Assembly: GCA_001275005.1 (NCBI GenBank)
Contig: JWZX01003377.1
Location: 1-64,000, forward strand
Direction: 5' to 3'
Origin: Chrysochromulina tobinii
Lineage: Eukaryota; Haptophyta; Prymnesiales; Chrysochromulinaceae
DNA length: 64,000 nt
How positions within the stretch are numbered: the stretch's first letter is position 1; each line of letters starts with the position of its first letter. A program made the position numbers and the translations under genes. The notes below the pieces were generated by a model that was given only the letters and a program-made list of their open reading frames with translations, made no database searches and was not told the origin of the DNA. Shown in pieces: positions 10,703-19,683 of this stretch.

Positions 10703-11052
10703 CGTTGCTGATCTGGCTTCAAGTTCGCCGGGATGCTCAGATCCCTTGACCCTCAATACATGCAACTCCCTAGCCGAGGGCGAGCGCGAGCGCTCGATAC
10801 TCATGTAGGAATGATATTACATTCGCGTTTGTCGCTTTGTCCTGACTTCTGCGGGCTCGCTCGAGGCCAGCGCCATGTACAGCACGCCATGCTAAAGCCA
10901 TACGCAACGCAACGTCTCACAAGACCGGCGCCATGCCTAACTGAGATCGTCTGGTTCGTCGTTAGACGAAACTTGATGCAACGGTCTCGCTGCAACCGAG
11001 AGACAGGCCAAGGACTCGCTGTCCCCGACGGTATCGAAAAGCCGTCCGCCCC
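10703..11052. other. Intergenic region upstream of MoaA gene
   Basis: 350 bases between two plus-strand genes. No gene or clear promoter motif is seen. Confidence 0.4.
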
Positions 11053-12450
11053 ATGCCGATAGCTGTCGCGAGGACAGCAATGATGCACATCGGGCGTGCT
11101 GGCTCTTCTGCGTGTCCGCTGGCCCGCATGCTCTCCACCAACGTCGCGGTCTCTCCACGTGTGCAGCTGCTGCGCCAACGCTTCGCCGTCGAGGCGCTGT
11201 CACCTCAGGACTTCATCGCAGGGAAGCCAATGCCCGTTGCTCCTGATCGGTCCTCCGCTCGCGCCGACAAGACAGCCACGCACGCCGACCACTCCGTCGC
11301 GCGGGCCGCCGTCGAGCTTCGGCGGCAGGACATTCCAGCCGCTGCGGCCACACCCTTCGTTGACCCGGCGCTCTCCGATCGCTTCATGCGGAACCACACG
11401 TACCTGCGCATCTCGCTCACGGAGCGCTGCTCGCTTCGCTGCGTGTACTGTATGCCCGAGAACGGCGTCGACCTGACGCCCGACGCGCGGCTCCTCCGCA
11501 CGGATGAGATGATGCGCATCGCGCGCCTCCTCGTCAATGCGGGCGTCAACAAGATCCGCCTGACCGGCGGAGAGCCTACGGTGAGGCGCGACCTGCCGGA
11601 GATCGTGGGCGGCTTGAACACACTGCGCCCAAACGGGCTGCGCCAGATTGCGCTCACGAGCAATGGCATCGCGCTGCCGCGCATGCTCCCATCCCTCGTG
11701 CTCAACGGCCTCGATCGCCTCAACATCTCGATCGATACTCTCGACCGCGACCGTTTCATCAAGATCACGCGCCGTGACGGGCTCCCGCGCGTGCTCGAGG
11801 CAATTGACCTCGCGCTCGAGCTCGGCCTCGCGCCCCTGAAGCTCAACTGCGTCCTTATGGCTGGCGTCAACGACGACGAGCTGCTCGCCCTCGCGGAGCT
11901 CTCCCGCGCTCGCCCGATCGACGTGCGCTTCATCGAGTACATGCCCTTTGACGGCAACAGGTGCGGAGACGCACGATGGGTCCCTCGGAGTGCCTCGAAA
12001 TGCCTCTGAGTCGCCTCTGATCGCCTCCGATTGCCATTGATGGCCTCCCTCATCAGGTGGAAGCACGAAAGCATGATGCCGTTTGAGGACATGCTTGGGC
12101 GGCTCAAACGCGAGCACCCGACGCTCGCGAAGCAGCCGACGCCCGCAAACGACGTGGCTGTCTCCTGGAAGCTCCCCGAGTCCGCCGGGTCAGTTTCGTT
12201 CATCGCGTCGATGACGCAACCGTTTTGTGGAAGCTGTAACCGAATTCGTTTAACTGCCGACGGGAGCCTCAAGGTGTGCCTCTTCGGCAGCCGTGAGGTG
12301 TCACTGCGCGACGCGATGCGCGAAGGCGCGACGGACGCGGAGCTGCTCGAGCTCGTGGGCGGCGCGCTCCAACGCAAGCACGCGGCGCATGCGGGCATGC
12401 ATGCGATCGCCGCGACGAAGAATCGTCCAATGACGACAATAGGTGGCTGA
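11053..12450 (+). CDS. CNX2: GTP 3',8-cyclase, molybdenum cofactor biosynthesis (MoaA/CNX2)
   Basis: Exons 11053-11960 and 12057-12450 (433 aa), phase 2 intron; the junction reads FDGN-R-WKHESMMPF, as expected for the family. The first 100 residues are a basic, alanine-rich extension that suggests mitochondrial import. The radical-SAM cluster is CSLRCVYC, followed by LTGGEPTVRRDL. The second iron-sulfur cluster site is FCGSCNRIRLTADGSLKVC, and the protein ends in the diagnostic IGG tail. It converts GTP to 3',8-cyclo-7,8-dihydro-GTP, the first step of molybdopterin synthesis. Its placement by the nitrate genes makes sense because nitrate reductase needs the cofactor. The start could also be the ATG at 11080. 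Confidence 0.93.
11961..12056 (+). repeat. Introner-like intron in MoaA gene
   Basis: A 96-base intron starting GTGCGG and ending CCTCATCAG. Its second half is built from near-copies of GCCTCTGA/GCCTCCGATTGCC and contains TTGATGGCCTCCCTCATCAG. The same ending occurs in nitrate reductase introns. Confidence 0.7.
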
Positions 12451-12716
12451 GACCTATCTGAGAGTGCGAGCGTGCGGTCTGTGTTGACCCTGCAGCTCAC
12501 CGGCATCGAACGGTCGGATAAAGGAGGTGACTCAAATGCGAGGGACTCTGAGTCCTCTGTGTGCTCATCTGATGAGCGATACATGTATCCGCTGGTGCCA
12601 TGCTCTAGATTGAGAAAAGCCAGTCTCTCACATCGGCTGTGGAATCAGAGCGACCGGTAGGTGGAGAGTTGAGACACTCTCGCTCGCGCATTTTCTCAGA
12701 GACACCCCCGACAAAC

Positions 12717-13643
12717 ATGCGCTACACCATCCTCGCCGCGTCGATCGCGGCCATGCACGCGCTCGACATGAGCTCGGCACCCTTTCTGCAGCGCCCGCAG
12801 CTGGGTGCGCATCGTGCGAGTATGCTTATCGCACAGGCAGGAGCTGTTGCAGCGCCACCGCTCCTCGCGCTGCCGCTCGACGGCTTCAATGGCGCCGTGG
12901 CTGCCGGCGAGAAGAAGGCGAACATGCCCGCCGATAAAATCTTTCATCTTGGTATCCTCTCCGGTGCTCACATCGGCTTCGGTGCCTTCCTCATGCTTTC
13001 GATCGGTGGTGCATGCCCTGGCCTCGCGGCAACCAACCCGGGGCTGCAGAAGATCGTCCTCGGCGCCTTTGGCCTGCCCTTCGGGCTGATGATGACCCTC
13101 CTCTCGGGCGGGGAGCTCTTCACCGGCAACACCGCCCTCGTAACGATGGCGCTTCTCGAGGGCAAGGCTACGATGGGCCAGCTCATCAAGTCATGGTCGG
13201 CCTCGTTTGCGGGCAACTTCGTCGGTTCCGTTCTGCTCGCCGTGCTCGTCTTTTACGGCAACACGCTTTCGGGCGGAGGCGCCTCGATCGCCGTCTCGGC
13301 CGCGAAGACGTCTCTTACGTTCACGCAGGCCTTCGTGCGCGGCGTCCTGTGCAACTGGCTCGTCACCATGGCCGTGTACCTCGCCTCGTTTGCGAAGGAT
13401 ACCGCGGGCAAGATGGTGCCGATCTGGTTCTGCATCTCTGCCTTCGTGGCGCTTGGGCTCGAGCACTCGATAGCGAACATGTTCATCATCCCACTCGGCA
13501 TCTTCTCTGGCGCTTCCGTCTCGTGGCCCACCTTCCTTTTGAAGAACCTCCTCCCCGTCACGTTGGGCAACACTTTCGGCGGCGCCGTCTGCGTGGCCCT
13601 CGCCTTCTGCATGGCGTACGGCAAGCTCAGCAAGAAGGAGTGA
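12717..13643 (+). CDS. NAR1: Formate/nitrite transporter family channel (NAR1 type), probably plastid envelope
   Basis: 308 aa from ATG 12717. Residues 1-50 look like an organelle leader (MRYTILAASIAAMHALDMSS). The rest is a six-helix FNT protein: SGAHIGFGAFLMLSIGGACPG, LGAFGLPFGLMMTLLSGGELFTGNT, NFVGSVLLAVLVF, FVRGVLCNWLVTMAVYLA, FVALGLEHSIANMFIIPLG and LLPVTLGNTFGGAV. These are the pore-forming re-entrant loops of the family. In Chlamydomonas, NAR1 moves nitrite into the chloroplast, and the same job fits here because the gene sits 266 bases after MoaA and shares its leader with nitrite reductase. Bicarbonate or formate transport cannot be excluded from sequence. Confidence 0.9.
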   Translation: MRYTILAASIAAMHALDMSSAPFLQRPQLGAHRASMLIAQAGAVAAPPLLALPLDGFNGAVAAGEKKANMPADKIFHLGILSGAHIGFGAFLMLSIGGACPGLAATNPGLQKIVLGAFGLPFGLMMTLLSGGELFTGNTALVTMALLEGKATMGQLIKSWSASFAGNFVGSVLLAVLVFYGNTLSGGGASIAVSAAKTSLTFTQAFVRGVLCNWLVTMAVYLASFAKDTAGKMVPIWFCISAFVALGLEHSIANMFIIPLGIFSGASVSWPTFLLKNLLPVTLGNTFGGAVCVALAFCMAYGKLSKKE

Positions 13644-14185
13644 GGCGACTGTTTTGCGGAAGGATCACACGCGTGTAAACGACAACAAAAATGTGACAGC
13701 TCGACCACGAACACGACGCGACAGGCCAAGAACGTCAACGAGCAGGCACAGCGCTGCCTCAAGTATAATAACGTGATATTGTAGAAATAGATATGCCCGT
13801 TGTAGGGTGTATTGGTCTAAGTGTCGGATTTTCTGGTTAACGTTTTTCCCCAACCGTCACGGGCAGCTGTCGCCCGCACCCTTTGCTGCGCCGACCCATC
13901 GGGGGAAATCGGGGGAGCAGCGAAGTGCCAGACTACCGTCGAGATTTGTGCGAATCAAAACCGGAACCGTGTGCCTCGTCCGCTCTCCGCAACTCCGGAC
14001 CGCACACATCGTGAAGCGCGCACACAATCTTCACCTGAGGAGCCGCTCTGCTCCGAACGGCGCGAAGAGAAACGGCACGTCACAAGAGCACCCACCGGCC
14101 CACCGCGAGCCGCAGCATCGTCGGCTGCAGCCGAGAGCAAACGAGATCTCCTCTCGATCTCGACCTCCCTCTGCATCTCATCTCT
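13644..14185. other. Intergenic region between convergent genes
   Basis: 542 bases between the stop codons of the FNT gene and the exonuclease gene. The first part is AT-richer than its surroundings. No gene is recognised. Confidence 0.4.
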
Positions 14186-16683
14186 TCAGGCAGGTACAGG
14201 CTCGACGTACACGCGCTTTTCCTTGACATAGAGGTAGCGCTGACCGAGGGCCCTCGCCGTCGCCGCGGCGTCCTCATACACGAGCGCAGCGTACCATGGG
14301 CCACCGTCCGGTTTGGCCGGCGTGGGTGCGGCGCGCGTACCTCCTATGGCGTGAGGATAACGACGCTCATCAGTGGCACTCAATGGCAATCAGTGGCGCA
14401 CCTCCTTAGGGGTCCAGCGAAGCTCATCAGTGGGAATCCATGGCACTCCATGGCCATCAGTGGCGCACCTCCTAAGGGGTCCTGAGATTCGAGCGTGACG
14501 CGCGAGATCGTGCCATACGGCTGGAAGCTCGTGCGGATGGCTGTGAGGTCGAGCGGGGCCTGGCGACACTCGATGGCGAGGGTGCGCGGGACGCCGGCCG
14601 AAGCAATGGCCGCCGCGATGGCGTGGCGCTTGCCTTGAAGATGCTCATCCAGCTGCTTGGTGCCGCTGAAGCAGACGCCGCACACCTCGCAGCCTGGGCC
14701 GCTTACCTGCCGCTTCTTGCGGGTCGATTGGCCGTCGGCACCGACAGCGCCCACGACGGCGCCCACACCGACGGCGGGTGAGGGCGCTGAGGCCGCTCTT
14801 GCCGCTGCCGCGTCGCCGTCGCTCACGGCCGCGGCGAGCGCCGCACTGGCGGCCGTATTGGCGGCCGCATTGGCGGCTGCGTTGGCGGCCGCATTGGCGG
14901 CCGTATTGGCGCCCTTAGTGCGCTTGTCGGCCTTGTGAGTCTTGGCAAGGGCCATCAGCCTGTCCCAACGCTCGCGGCCGCCGGGCACGTCTCGAAAGTC
15001 GCCCGCACGGCTCTCACTGGCTAGCAGCACTGGGGCGGCGAGGGCTCCTTGCTCGAGACCCGTCCAAAGCGCCTCGTACACAAGCCAAATATGCCACACG
15101 TCCGCGGCGGCATACGAGGCCGCCGCCGCGCTGAGCGGTAGGGTTCGAAAGGGCGAGTGACCAGCGTCGAAGAGCGCGCCGAATCTCTCCTTGAGCTCCG
15201 CCACCGGAGCGGCGACCTCTCGCGGGCAGTACGTGGCGGCGAGGCGCGAGAGGCCGGTAGGGTATGGCAGTCCACGGTCGACGAGTTGCTTGTCGGCTGC
15301 GGCTGCCTTTGCCGGGGTCGCGTATTGGCGGCGCATCTCGGCGGCGAGCGAGACTACTCGAGTGAGCTCGCCGGTGGTCGCGGCATGGCAGAGTTGCACG
15401 TCGAGCACGCCCTGCAGTCTGATGCCCATCAGGTACTGGAGGGCGTGCGAGTCGGCTCGTGGGTCGCACATGACCTTGAGATGACGTGGAGACTCGAGCC
15501 ACGGGCGAAGGAGCGCTGCGAGTGGCTCACGTGGGAGAGAGGCGACGTGGACGAGCAGCACCGCGTCGACCGAGGGCAGGTAGACCTGGAGCAGGTCGAT
15601 AGCACACGTGGCAGAGGGCGTGAGATCGCCCTCGAGATCGAGGGCCACCAACGGCTCCGCCTGTATCGCCAGCAGCGCCAACCCCACCTCGAGCATCGAG
15701 CGCAGCAGCCGCACGCCGTGCTTGGGCGCGCTGGCCGCCACGGCGCTATCCGCCTCGGTGGTGGCCATGGCGGCGGCGGCGGCGGCCTCGATGGTTGCCT
15801 TGAGCTGCTTGATCTGCGGCTGCAGCTCGGCCGCCTTTGCATAGTCCTCGGCCGCCACCGCACGCTCGAGCGCCGCTTGAAACTCGGCCAGGCGCGAAGG
15901 GGCTGCCGTGGGCGGAGGCCAGGCGGCCGTATACGGGGCGCCCGAGAGCATCTGATGAGCGACGCGCGCGCCTCGGCTGAGGAATAACTCCCCACAGTCG
16001 GCGCACTTGAACTGCGTGCCGTTGGCTGTGAGCGCCGCGAGGGCGACGGGCGCAGCTGGCGAGGGCAGTGCCGCCGGTGGCGCGACGCGAGTCGCGGCCA
16101 AGCCAAGGATGGCGGCGGAGGACGAGCTGGGCGCGGCGTGGTTGGGAGCCGCTGCTGCTGGCGGCTGCACGACGACGCCGGTCGCTGCGCGAGGCGAGGC
16201 GCCGGCGCTTTGGTCGACCCGCGGGCGCTTTACTCGATCGTCTCCCTCGCCCGCTTGCGTCGTCATCTTACGCTTCTCAATGCGACGCTGGGCTTGGCCC
16301 GGCGACTTTTTCCTCTTCTCTCCGGGCGTGGTCTGCGCGGCCGCGGCTGGAGTAGACGACGTGGCACAGGCCGGTGCCGCAGCCGGGGTAGGAGCGGCGG
16401 CCCGAGCGGCGACCGCCACGGGCGCTGGCACGGGTGCGGATGCGGGTGCGGGTGCGGGTGCGAGTGCGGGTGCGGGTGCGGGAGTGCGCGCCGCCGGCGC
16501 AGGCAGATTGGGCGGCCCCGGTTCCAGTGCTGCCACAGGAGGAGGGGTGGCCACCACGGATGGCGGCGGAGGCTGCCATTCTGCCGGCGTAGTGGCGGTC
16601 ACCCCACGGGTAACGCACCGCTTGCACAAGCCGCCATCGCTGCCAGGGGGCAGTGAGCGACGGCAGCGTGAGCATGTCGACAT
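14186..16683 (-). CDS. EXD1/Egalitarian-like 3'-5' exonuclease with zinc fingers, UVR motif and C-terminal RRM
   Basis: Two exons on the minus strand, 16683-14469 and 14343-14186 (790 aa), phase 1 junction LGG-GTRAAP. In order: an N-terminal zinc ribbon (CSRC...CKRC); a long Ala-Pro region with basic patches; a C2H2 finger (CADCGELF...H); a UVR-like helical pair (LERAVAAEDYAKAAELQPQI); and a DEDD exonuclease fold with DLEG, CDPRADSHALQYLMGIRL and YAAADVW. Then come an Ala-Asn repeat, a U1-type C2H2 finger (CEVCGVCF...HLQGKRH), and an RRM whose second half (WYAALVYED) is supplied by exon 2. It is therefore probably an RNA-processing nuclease. I chose ATG 16683 (MSTCSRC) because the upstream extension starts with TTG. 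Confidence 0.75.
14344..14468 (-). repeat. Intron with internal copy of the exon-donor junction
   Basis: A 125-base intron. The plus-strand block TGGCGCACCTCCTAAGGGGT at 14461, which spans the donor junction, recurs with one change at 14394, 67 bases away inside the intron. The rest is made of TGATGGCC, TGATTGCC and GAGTGCC units shared with nitrate reductase introns. Only the outer donor keeps the RRM in frame. Confidence 0.75.
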
Positions 16684-17121
16684 CGCCTGTTCCGTCCACA
16701 AAAACGAGACACGTCGCCGGGGTTTTCCAAAAGGATACTAATCGCATCCCCTTCGGGGGTGCTGCGATCGAGGTCGGACCGAGGACTGACCGGTGCATGC
16801 TTGTCCCTGTCGGACAAGTACATGAGACAAGTTCTCCCCTTGAGGCGATCGACTCGCGTTGATTCCGTGCGAATCTCCCCTTGTCTTGTCAACTTCCGAG
16901 AATTCCGAACAGGTTCGCACGGCGTGTCGCTTCTTGACACGGAATTACCGACGGCCAGCACATGGACGCCACCAAAACGAGCATGGTTGCCTCTACGAGC
17001 CAATACGCGATGACCACCGAGATGACCGGAACGACGCGCGAGAACGACGAGTGGCTGCGCGACGCCTTCGACGCGCTCGTCTCCGAGTCGGCCGAGCTGC
17101 CGCCCGATCAGCGTTTGTATC

Positions 17122-18210
17122 ATGTACGACGCGGTCGACGAGTCCGAGGTGCGCGAGCTCATGGGGCTCGTCTTCCGCAAGCGGCTGGACGCACGGCGCA
17201 ACACGAAGCCCAAGAAATCCGACGACCAGCTCCTCGTCTGCACGCCCTTCAACCCGAACGGCTTCCATTTCGGCAAGATCCAGAACGAACGCGAGCGCAT
17301 CGTCAAGCTGCAGCTGAGCGCATCGTCAAGCTACAGCGTGTTGACCAACAAGTTCCCGCTCTTCCCGAGGCACATGCTGCTGACTGCCGACGCGCTCGTG
17401 CCGCAGCAGATGAACGCCACTCACCTGCGCGCCATCTGCGAGCTCCAGCGGAAGTCCAGCTTCTGCGCATATTTCAACTCGTGGTGTGCGAGCGCGTCCA
17501 TCAACCACTTCCACGTGCACCTGATCGACGAGTTCCCGCCGGTGACGTCGTTCCCGCTGATAGCGGGCCCGCTCGTGATGGGCGTGCGCTGCCTCCAGCC
17601 TGAGGGCTTCCCGGGCTTTTGCTACGTCTTCCCCAAGAGCGCCGCGTTACCGATCGTGGACACGATCATCTCGGCGATGCAGGTGGACAACCAACCGCAC
17701 AACTTGCTCTTCACGCCGCGGTTCATCTACGTGTTCCCCAAGCCGCACGTGCGCCCTGCGAGGTCTTTCGAGCTCTACCCCGAGACCGTCGGAGGGCCCG
17801 AGCTCATCGGCTCGTTCACAGTCTACAACCGTGAAGTGTACGACGGTCTGCAGCTCGAGCACATCGCTGAGCTGTGCCGCATCAATACGGCACCGCTGCC
17901 CTCGTGCGTGCTGCTCATGCCGGCGAGCTCGAGCTTGGGCGACGAGGCCGCGGTGGTGGGCACGGCGCGTGCGCACGACGACTTGAGTATGACCGAGACC
18001 GCCACGGTCAAGCGGCTAGGGGGCAGCATCCCAAACGTGAGCGTCACCACCGGCATGCTGCCCTCGCTCCCGCTGCAGCGCACACGGTCCGAGGGCATGC
18101 CCTCGATACCGTTGCAGCGCGATCGCTCGCTGCACATGGAAGACTGGCCGCAGGACCGACCGATTGCGCGCGCGCTCAACTCGAACATCAACAAGGACTC
18201 CATCGCATGA
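17122..18210 (+). CDS. HIT-superfamily phosphorylase, VTC2/GDPGP1-like
   Basis: 362 aa from ATG 17122. Landmarks are a TPFNPNGFHFGKIQNERERI strand region, NKFPLFPRHMLL, and the HIT histidines in INHFHVHL (H129, H131, H133). The order resembles the GDP-L-galactose phosphorylase / GDP-glucose phosphorylase group, where the middle histidine is the nucleophile. The land-plant enzymes control ascorbate synthesis; Ap4A-phosphorylase activity is the main alternative. Upstream in another frame lies an open stretch from ATG 16962 that ends WLRDAFDALVSESAELPPDQ. Dropping one base near 17118 would add it as an N-terminus, so the true start may be 16962 with a frame break. The C-terminus carries a Ser/Arg-rich duplicated tail (PLQRTRSEGMPSIPLQRDRS). 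Confidence 0.65.
   Translation: MYDAVDESEVRELMGLVFRKRLDARRNTKPKKSDDQLLVCTPFNPNGFHFGKIQNERERIVKLQLSASSSYSVLTNKFPLFPRHMLLTADALVPQQMNATHLRAICELQRKSSFCAYFNSWCASASINHFHVHLIDEFPPVTSFPLIAGPLVMGVRCLQPEGFPGFCYVFPKSAALPIVDTIISAMQVDNQPHNLLFTPRFIYVFPKPHVRPARSFELYPETVGGPELIGSFTVYNREVYDGLQLEHIAELCRINTAPLPSCVLLMPASSSLGDEAAVVGTARAHDDLSMTETATVKRLGGSIPNVSVTTGMLPSLPLQRTRSEGMPSIPLQRDRSLHMEDWPQDRPIARALNSNINKDSIA
17293..17338 (+). repeat. 23-base tandem duplication inside the HIT gene
   Basis: GAGCGCATCGTCAAGCTGCA begins at 17293 and again, with one change, at 17316. The unit is 23 bases long, so the two copies are read in different frames (ERIVKLQL, then SASSSYS). Confidence 0.85.
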
Positions 18211-18600
18211 GATTATCAGCCCCGACATGAGAACCGCTCCCTTTGCCCCCCTTGCTGGCTGAGCTCTTGAGGTCGTGAGCCCCTTAGCCACAACGCCGTC
18301 TTGCGCGCCCGTCGAGTTGCCGTGTATCGCTGCATACATGTTGTACTCGGATCGCTCGCCACACCTTCTGAGAGTAATTTGCTTACAGTTTCGCGACAGT
18401 GCACAGTGACCACAGTGTCCTCGCACATCTGTGTCGTGGCACGCGTGCGTGCGTCTAGATGGCGAGGTAGCAAATTACTTGGTAAGACTTTTAATGGGTT
18501 GTGGCCGAAAACGGCAAGTTCTCGGATTCGTCAATCGTGTCCCCGCGAGAGACACTGTGCCAGCGTCTCTGCATCATTGCAAACAAGAAAGCCACAGCTT

Positions 18601-19478
18601 ATGGCCGAGGCGTTGGCCGAGCGGGCTCTGACCGAGGTCGCGACCATGCCGAGGAATGACAGCTCCGTCTGGGACTGGCCAGCAGGCTCGGCGCCCCCCT
18701 CTCAGGGCGCCTCATTGCACAATGGCAACGTGTTTGTTCCAGACAAGCAGGCGTCGCCGCCAGTGTCCCAGGGCAACTCAAAGCACAAGGGCACCCAGTT
18801 CGGTCCCGACGGGCAGTTGCTGGTGTCGTCGATGAAGAAGTCCCCATCCACGCTGTGGTTCTGGGAGACCAAGGAGTCCTCTTTGCCCTCTTCGCGCAAC
18901 AACTCGGTGCGCAAGGGCACCGCTTTTTCTGAGAGTGTCTTTGGCGAGCACCCGGAGAGACCTTCGCGCAACAACTCGCTGCGCGGCGGTAACGCGTTTG
19001 CAGGGGGCATCGCCGAAGAAACTACCGCACCGACGAACGCACCGATGAAGCGCAACAGCTCCTTCTCCTTCCTGTGGAACTGGGGCAAGTATCGCCGGGA
19101 TGGTGAGGACGCCCCTGGCAAGGAGGCCGAGAGCGAGGATAGCGTCGCAGCTTCAAGGATTTCGGATGCTCGATTCGCGGCAGCTTCGAAGACTTTGGAT
19201 CCAGCCGTCATGCCTCCGAAAGGGATGATGAAGAACCGATCGATCGGTGAGCCGAACGGGACTCCCAAATCGCGCCTCTCCCGCCTCGCACACTGCACTC
19301 GCACACACAGCCGTGCACAGGTCATCATGACGCTTACTCACCCCTTGCACCGTCTGCATTCTTCTTGCATACTTCAGGCTCGTACATGTGGAGCTGGGAT
19401 GCGATGCGCGCCTCGCCACCTAGCTCGCCAGGTGCGTCTGGGCACGCAGGCGCGAAATTCGTCGTCAACGATGAGTGA
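18601..19478 (+). CDS. Repeat protein with W-x-W and S-xxx-G-xx-F motifs, unknown function
   Basis: Exons 18601-19246 and 19378-19478 (248 aa), phase 1 intron starting GTGAGC and ending CTTCAG. No known domain is recognised. Four tryptophan pairs occur (VWDWPAG, LWFWETK, LWNWGKY, MWSWDAM). Five copies of an S-x-x-x-G-x-x-F element also occur: GASLHNGNVF, GNSKHKGTQF, NNSVRKGTAF, NNSLRGGNAF and GASGHAGAKF. The last copy lies in exon 2, so the repeat itself supports the intron. The protein is Ser, Asn and basic rich and has no signal peptide, so it looks like an intracellular phospho-regulated or binding-repeat protein. Without the intron the frame would run on into the next gene. Confidence 0.65.
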
Positions 19479-19683
19479 CTGGCAGGCACCGGTGCGGGTC
19501 CATCACGTCGCGAAACCGAAATACCGTAACCGCCAACTCTATCCTATTCCCGGGGTAACGAGCACGCGTCGCGTCTCGCAAGAAGTCTTTCACGTGTGTC
19601 GCGTTAAAACATTCACAGAATTGTCGAAATTTATTTCGCGGAGTCGCTCCGCGGTGCGAGGCCACCGCGCTCTATCTACCGCA

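Noticed and set aside
13821-14231. Open frame of about 136 aa downstream of the FNT gene
   Set aside because: Composition and content look random, no domain is present, and it overlaps the 3' end of the exonuclease gene.
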